From: Polynucleobacter sp. AP-Jannik-300A-C4
GTDB lineage: Bacteria > Pseudomonadota > Gammaproteobacteria > Burkholderiales > Burkholderiaceae
Assembly (NCBI RefSeq): GCF_018688335.1
Contig: NZ_CP061316.1
Coordinates: 930,001-994,000 of the forward strand
Direction of reading: 5' to 3'
DNA length: 64,000 bases
Under the pieces are notes generated by a model. The model made no database searches. It was not told the origin of the DNA and saw nothing but the letters and a program-made list of their open reading frames with translations. Both the position numbers and the translations under genes were made by a program. Shown here in pieces: positions 60,248-64,000 of the stretch (position 1 is the first letter of the stretch; each line of letters starts with the position of its first letter).

Positions 60248-61144
60248 ATGAGTAAGTTAAAGCTAGGTTTTGTTGGTTTGGGAATTATGGGTGCTCCGAT
60301 GGCGGGCCATTTAGTGGCTGCTGGCCACGAGGTATTCATCAATACCCGTAGCAAGATTCCGGAAGAGTTAGCCAATAGCGCTGCAATCCCTTGCTCTAGC
60401 CCCGCAGAAGTTGCCAGCAAAGCAGACATCATCATCACCATGGTGCCAGATACTCCTGATGTGGAAAAAGTTCTCTTTGGGGATCACGGCATTGCCCAAG
60501 GCTTAACAGCTGGCAAGATCGTCGTTGATATGAGTTCGATTTCTCCAATAGCAACCCAAGAGTTTGCTAAACGTATTAATGCTTTGGGCTGTGAATATGT
60601 CGACGCTCCAGTCTCAGGCGGTCAAGTAGGCGCAAAGGCAGCGAGCCTAACTATTATGGTGGGTGCAAGTGAATCTACCTTTGCAAAGGTAAAGCCTGTC
60701 TTTGAGTTGATGGGCAAAAATATCACCCTAGTTGGTGGCAATGGCGCCGGTCAAATTACAAAAGTAGCTAATCAAATTATTGTTGCCTTAAATATCGAAG
60801 CAGTTGCTGAAGCCTTAGTATTTGCTGCTAAAGCAGGCGCTGATCCCGCTAAGGTACGTGAGGCACTGATGGGAGGTTTTGCCAGCTCCAAGATTTTAGA
60901 AGTTCATGGTGAGCGCATGATCAAACGCACTTTTGACCCTGGCTTCAGAATCGAATTACATCAAAAAGATTTAAGCCTCGCACTCAGTAGCGCTAAGGCT
61001 TTAGGCGTATCACTACCAAATACTGCTACAGCCCAAGAATTATTGAACTCTTGCACTGCCCATGGCGGTAAGGCTTGGGATCACTCTGCTATGGTCAAGG
61101 CACTAGAAAAAATGGCGAACTTTGAAATTGGTCAAAAGGCTTAA
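60248..61144 (+). CDS. glxR: 2-hydroxy-3-oxopropionate (tartronate semialdehyde) reductase
   Basis: A 298-residue beta-hydroxyacid dehydrogenase. The Rossmann motif GFVGLGIMGAPMAGHL, the substrate motif DAPVSGGQVGAKAA and catalytic Lys in GAGQITKVANQI are all present. It reduces tartronate semialdehyde to glycerate with NAD(P)H. AAGGATGACATT gives a good ribosome-binding site. With hyi it forms the lower part of the glycerate pathway; the glyoxylate carboligase gene (gcl) is not in the window. Confidence 0.9.
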   Translation: MSKLKLGFVGLGIMGAPMAGHLVAAGHEVFINTRSKIPEELANSAAIPCSSPAEVASKADIIITMVPDTPDVEKVLFGDHGIAQGLTAGKIVVDMSSISPIATQEFAKRINALGCEYVDAPVSGGQVGAKAASLTIMVGASESTFAKVKPVFELMGKNITLVGGNGAGQITKVANQIIVALNIEAVAEALVFAAKAGADPAKVREALMGGFASSKILEVHGERMIKRTFDPGFRIELHQKDLSLALSSAKALGVSLPNTATAQELLNSCTAHGGKAWDHSAMVKALEKMANFEIGQKA

Positions 61145-61153
61145 GGCGCGCTG

Positions 61154-61738
61154 ATGAGAACTTTGTTGGTTTACCTTCATGGCTTTCGTTCTTCACCCAA
61201 CTCCACCAAGGCACTAATGACTGGTGAAGCGGTGAGGGCGCTTTCAAATACAGAAAATAGCTATGAATGGTATTGCCCACAATTGCTAGCATCACCAAAA
61301 GAAAGCATGGATATGGTGATCAAACGCATTGATCAATCTCAAGCTGATCGCATAGTCATTATCGGATCGTCTTTAGGTGGCTTTTATACAAATTACCTTG
61401 CAGAAAAATATCAATGCAAAGCGATTGCACTAAATCCTGCTGTATATGCGGCAAGGGAATTAGAGCCGCATGTCGGCATGATGACGGCATATGACAGCGA
61501 AGAGCCTTTCGATTTTAAGGCTGAGTACATTGATCAATTGCGTGCTTTGCAAGTTGAATCTATTTCCAATCCAGAGCGATATTTTTTAATTGCTGCTAAA
61601 GGGGATGAGTTACTCGATTGGAAAGAAATGGTTGCTTTTTACCCAGGTGCTAAACAGCTTATTCTTGAGGGAAGTGATCATGGGATTGCTGACTATGCCA
61701 CCCATCTTCCAGCAGTGATCGAATTTATCGAGCATTAA
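61154..61738 (+). CDS. YqiA/YcfP-family alpha/beta-hydrolase (probable esterase)
   Basis: A 194-residue hydrolase. The oxyanion region is VYLHGFRSSPNSTKA, the nucleophile is in IGSSLGGFYTNYLA, and the Asp and His lie in AAKGDELLDWKE and GSDHGIADY. E. coli YqiA is an esterase that prefers short acyl esters; the physiological substrate is unknown. It follows glxR by 9 bases and precedes the DUF3108-type gene by 4, so these form a likely operon. Confidence 0.83.
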   Translation: MRTLLVYLHGFRSSPNSTKALMTGEAVRALSNTENSYEWYCPQLLASPKESMDMVIKRIDQSQADRIVIIGSSLGGFYTNYLAEKYQCKAIALNPAVYAARELEPHVGMMTAYDSEEPFDFKAEYIDQLRALQVESISNPERYFLIAAKGDELLDWKEMVAFYPGAKQLILEGSDHGIADYATHLPAVIEFIEH

Positions 61739-61742
61739 TGTC

Positions 61743-62747
61743 TTGATAGATCTATTTGGCGATCTGCTTTCATTCATTCGCAGAAAATCCCTGTGGATTT
61801 TGATTGCCGCAATTTTTTTATCCATTGCTGGCCACCTCATTTTATTTTTTGGACTCCCATTTATTTCTTTCGGCGCCCCGCCACCTATTGCTGAAGATCT
61901 GATTATCAAAACAGATCTTCGTGTTGATCCTCCAAAGAAGATTCAGATGGTCAGTACACCCAAGAAAAAAACTACGCCTAAGCAAACAAATGCAGTCTCA
62001 GCTGACCCATTGTCAGATCAGGGCAAAGGAGAGCAGGGCGCAGTTGGTAATCAATCAGGGCAAGCATTTCGTCTGCCTGAGTCTGGCACTTATTATTTTG
62101 ATGCCTATGTTGATGGACAGCTTTATCAAACAGCACAGCTTGACTGGATAACAGAAGGCAATAACTATCGCCTATATATCAACATACCTTATGCCGTAGT
62201 TGGCCCCTTTGTTTTTGAATCACGTGGCTCTGTTGATGCTTATGGAATAGCACCATCCATTTATTGGACCCAGCGCGGCACTAAACCACCGCGCTACTCC
62301 CGCTTTGATCGTGATCAAAATGGAGCAGGGAAGATGTACTTCTCTGAAAAGCCGGAGTTCACCCCCGATCTTCTCCCCGGGACTCAGGATCGATTTAGCC
62401 TCATGTTCCAATTTGCCTCGCTTCTAAACGGTAGCGACAAAATCGATGAAGCGGGGAGTATTCGTGCACTTCCCGTAGTTGACTACAACACGTTGGAGAT
62501 GTGGCAATTTAAGAGCTACGGTGAAGTTGAGTCCGAAGACGTTCCGAGTTTGGGTAAATCTATAAATAGGCATTACGCCCTCATGCAACGCGAGAACGAT
62601 CCATACAAGCGGCAGGTAGATATTTGGTTGGCGAGGGACCTAGATTGGCTTCCAGGAAGAATGCGCTCTCTAGAGTCCAATGGTCGGGTCCTTGAGCTTG
62701 TTTTTAAGCAAAGAGAACCAATAGATAAGTCCAAGTTGGTTAATTAA
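61743..62747 (+). CDS. DUF3108-type envelope protein
   Basis: A 334-residue protein. One N-terminal membrane segment (about 17-40) is followed by a proline/lysine-rich linker (55-100) and a beta-rich domain from ESGTYYFDAYVDGQLYQTAQLDW onward. This C-terminal part resembles the DUF3108 family of periplasmic proteins in Burkholderiales. The linker after a single anchor recalls TonB-like proteins, but no TonB C-terminal domain is seen. The start appears to be TTG at 61743, because no in-frame ATG lies near. Function unknown. Confidence 0.75.
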   Translation: MIDLFGDLLSFIRRKSLWILIAAIFLSIAGHLILFFGLPFISFGAPPPIAEDLIIKTDLRVDPPKKIQMVSTPKKKTTPKQTNAVSADPLSDQGKGEQGAVGNQSGQAFRLPESGTYYFDAYVDGQLYQTAQLDWITEGNNYRLYINIPYAVVGPFVFESRGSVDAYGIAPSIYWTQRGTKPPRYSRFDRDQNGAGKMYFSEKPEFTPDLLPGTQDRFSLMFQFASLLNGSDKIDEAGSIRALPVVDYNTLEMWQFKSYGEVESEDVPSLGKSINRHYALMQRENDPYKRQVDIWLARDLDWLPGRMRSLESNGRVLELVFKQREPIDKSKLVN

Positions 62748-62776
62748 ACCAAAAAACCTTCTTTTAAGGATGCCGC

Positions 62777-63316
62777 TTAGAAACCGGAGCCTGATTTTTG
62801 ATTTTGATTGGATCTACCTAATAATGCGCCCATCATGGAATACAAGGCGGCCCCAGACATCGAGACGGCAAAGATTCCGGAGAATGAAATGATGATGGGC
62901 AAGATTCTCCATTGCTCAGACAAGTTATAAGTGCCAAATCCCACCGTGGTGTACATCTCGCCGGCAAAATAGAAGGTCTGCGGATTAGTTGGAAATACTT
63001 GCAAAGCTACACAGAGATAAGCCCAAGCAACGATTTCTGATAAATGACTGGCAATAATCAACAAAATTGCGATGAAATACGACAGGAAATTAGCCCCATA
63101 TACCCGTTTGTTCTCCAGCTTTTGATCTAGCCAATGGAATGCGCCTGCAATCATCAGAACGGCCACGCCATGAAATGTCAGCATGAGGCATGCCAGCACC
63201 AACACAAACCAAATCTGGCTGTTTCCCATATCTGTATTGATCTCAGCGAATAGGGTATTGAAACTCGGTAGATTGTGAAAGCCAGGGAGTTTGGCTATTT
63301 GCTCTAGTAGGTCCAT
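62777..63316 (-). CDS. Small two-TM-type potassium channel protein
   Basis: A 179-residue protein with about three or four membrane segments. The selectivity filter TVGFG (residues 124-128) lies in a pore helix QTFYFAGEMYTTVGFG, followed by a final membrane segment (about 135-160). There is no voltage sensor, RCK domain or other cytoplasmic gating domain, so it is an ion-channel-2-type minimal pore with one or two extra N-terminal helices. Physiological role unknown. Confidence 0.8.
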   Translation of the reverse strand: MDLLEQIAKLPGFHNLPSFNTLFAEINTDMGNSQIWFVLVLACLMLTFHGVAVLMIAGAFHWLDQKLENKRVYGANFLSYFIAILLIIASHLSEIVAWAYLCVALQVFPTNPQTFYFAGEMYTTVGFGTYNLSEQWRILPIIISFSGIFAVSMSGAALYSMMGALLGRSNQNQKSGSGF

Positions 63317-63397
63317 ATTGTTTTTGCTTCTGTCTTTATTTACTTTAATATCTTATTTGACATAATAATGATTATACGCAACAAGCGATAATGTCAA

Positions 63398-64000
63398 TTA
63401 TGTAGGTGACTTCTTAGGTCCGCCTGGATAAGGCTCTTTATAAAGCTTTACCCATCTTGATTTCAAGCCATCACGAATGTCATCCTTACCAAATAACTGG
63501 GCAATATCAATCGCGGTATAGCCTTCATGATTCCTCAAACTCAAGTCGGCGCCATTGTCTAAAAGGTATTTAATCAGCTGTTCATTGCCAGATCCTATAG
63601 CCATCATCAGAGGCGTTGTTTCGCTGGGACTAAAGGCATTAACTCTAGCTCCGTGAGCCATCAAGAATTCGACAATTTGAAGATGCCCGTTAGTAGCCGC
63701 ATAGTGAATTGGCGCCCAGCCTTGCTTGTTCACAGATGCCTTCTTATCTAAAACCAGCATCTTAACTGTTGGGAGGTCTCCATCGAATGCCGCCATCATC
63801 AGTGCATTTTCACCACTCTTATTAGCCAAATTCACGTTAGTGGCAGGATTTGCAAGGAGTAAATCCGTCACTTTCTTAGATTTATCGCGGATGGCGACTA
63901 TTAACATTGGATTACCCTTGGGATCTAAGGTATTTGGGCTAATGCCAGCCTTCAAGAGCGATTGAACCTCAGAAACATCATCAAACTTAGCGGCCTTAGT
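63398..64000 (-). CDS. Ankyrin-repeat protein, N-terminus cut by window edge
   Basis: The frame is open from the window edge, so the TTG near 63955 is not a real start. About 200 residues are visible, with at least four ankyrin repeats, for example GENALMMAAFDGDLPTVKMLVLDKKASVN, GWAPIHYAATNGHLQIVEFLMAHGARVN and TTPLMMAIGSGNEQLIKYLLDNGADLS. Repeats of this kind bind proteins. A secretion signal may lie beyond the edge. The last 20 residues are basic and rich in proline. Confidence 0.85.
   Translation of the reverse strand, partial: TKAAKFDDVSEVQSLLKAGISPNTLDPKGNPMLIVAIRDKSKKVTDLLLANPATNVNLANKSGENALMMAAFDGDLPTVKMLVLDKKASVNKQGWAPIHYAATNGHLQIVEFLMAHGARVNAFSPSETTPLMMAIGSGNEQLIKYLLDNGADLSLRNHEGYTAIDIAQLFGKDDIRDGLKSRWVKLYKEPYPGGPKKSPT

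Noticed and set aside
61743-62747. TonB-like energy transducer
   Set aside because: It has a single anchor and a proline/lysine linker, but the C-terminal domain resembles DUF3108 and not TonB.

Overview
The window reads as the chromosome of a free-living betaproteobacterium of the Burkholderiaceae, most probably Polynucleobacter or a close relative. This is inferred from protein resemblance and gene order (tig-clpP-clpX-lon-tRNA-ppiD, pyrG-kdsA-eno-ftsB, phaC-phaB-phaR-rimO-thiolase), from moderate base composition, and from tight spacing with few long gaps. There is no phage, transposon, CRISPR array or rRNA operon. Nearly all genes are intact core metabolism or housekeeping genes. The two window ends cut parC (left) and an ankyrin-repeat gene (right).

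Layout. 1-299: tail of parC. 369-5534: a set resembling the accessory genes of molybdenum hydroxylases (XdhC/CoxI-like, MocA-like nucleotidyltransferase, a RidA paralogue, CoxE-like VWA protein, CoxD-like MoxR ATPase), followed by two small cytochromes c with a perfect FNR/ANR-type box just upstream; no hydroxylase structural genes are present. 5617-13661: a divergent GntR/FCD regulator and a five-gene operon that carries propionyl-CoA to succinyl-CoA (mutase, MeaB, PccB, PccA, VOC-family probable epimerase). 13681-15459: overlapping tsaB, rimI and a HolD-like gene. 15469-20712: lplT, alr, bamD, rluD, pgeF. 20797-26491: polyhydroxyalkanoate genes (phaC, phaB, phaR) with rimO and a BktB-like thiolase. 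26529-32307: serB-mfd on one strand, ispD-ispF on the other.

32389-40283: tRNA-Leu, then trigger factor, ClpP, ClpX, Lon (with a sigma-32-like promoter), tRNA-Val and a PpiD-type periplasmic chaperone that appears to lack its parvulin domain. 40286-46477: TesA-like esterase divergent from a YbbA-like ATPase, purL and a spermidine-synthase-like gene. 46550-49135: acnB, behind a 386-base intergenic region with a 14-base perfect palindrome. 49522-53725: pyrG, kdsA, eno, ftsB. 53735-56577: hslO, gltX and a tRNA-Ala/Glu/Asp cluster. 56625-64000: a membrane-tethered DEDDh exonuclease, an M48 lipoprotein protease, a secreted protein with an internal duplication, hyi-glxR, a YqiA-like esterase, a DUF3108-type protein, a small potassium channel and the ankyrin gene.

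Together the genes suggest an aerobic heterotroph that uses propionyl-CoA-generating substrates, stores carbon as PHA and may adjust respiration to oxygen. I see no wholly new multi-gene system. The most unusual items are the domain-deleted PpiD, the membrane-anchored exonuclease, the divergent HolD-like protein, the altered metal ligands of the probable epimerase, and the orphan Cox-like accessory set.
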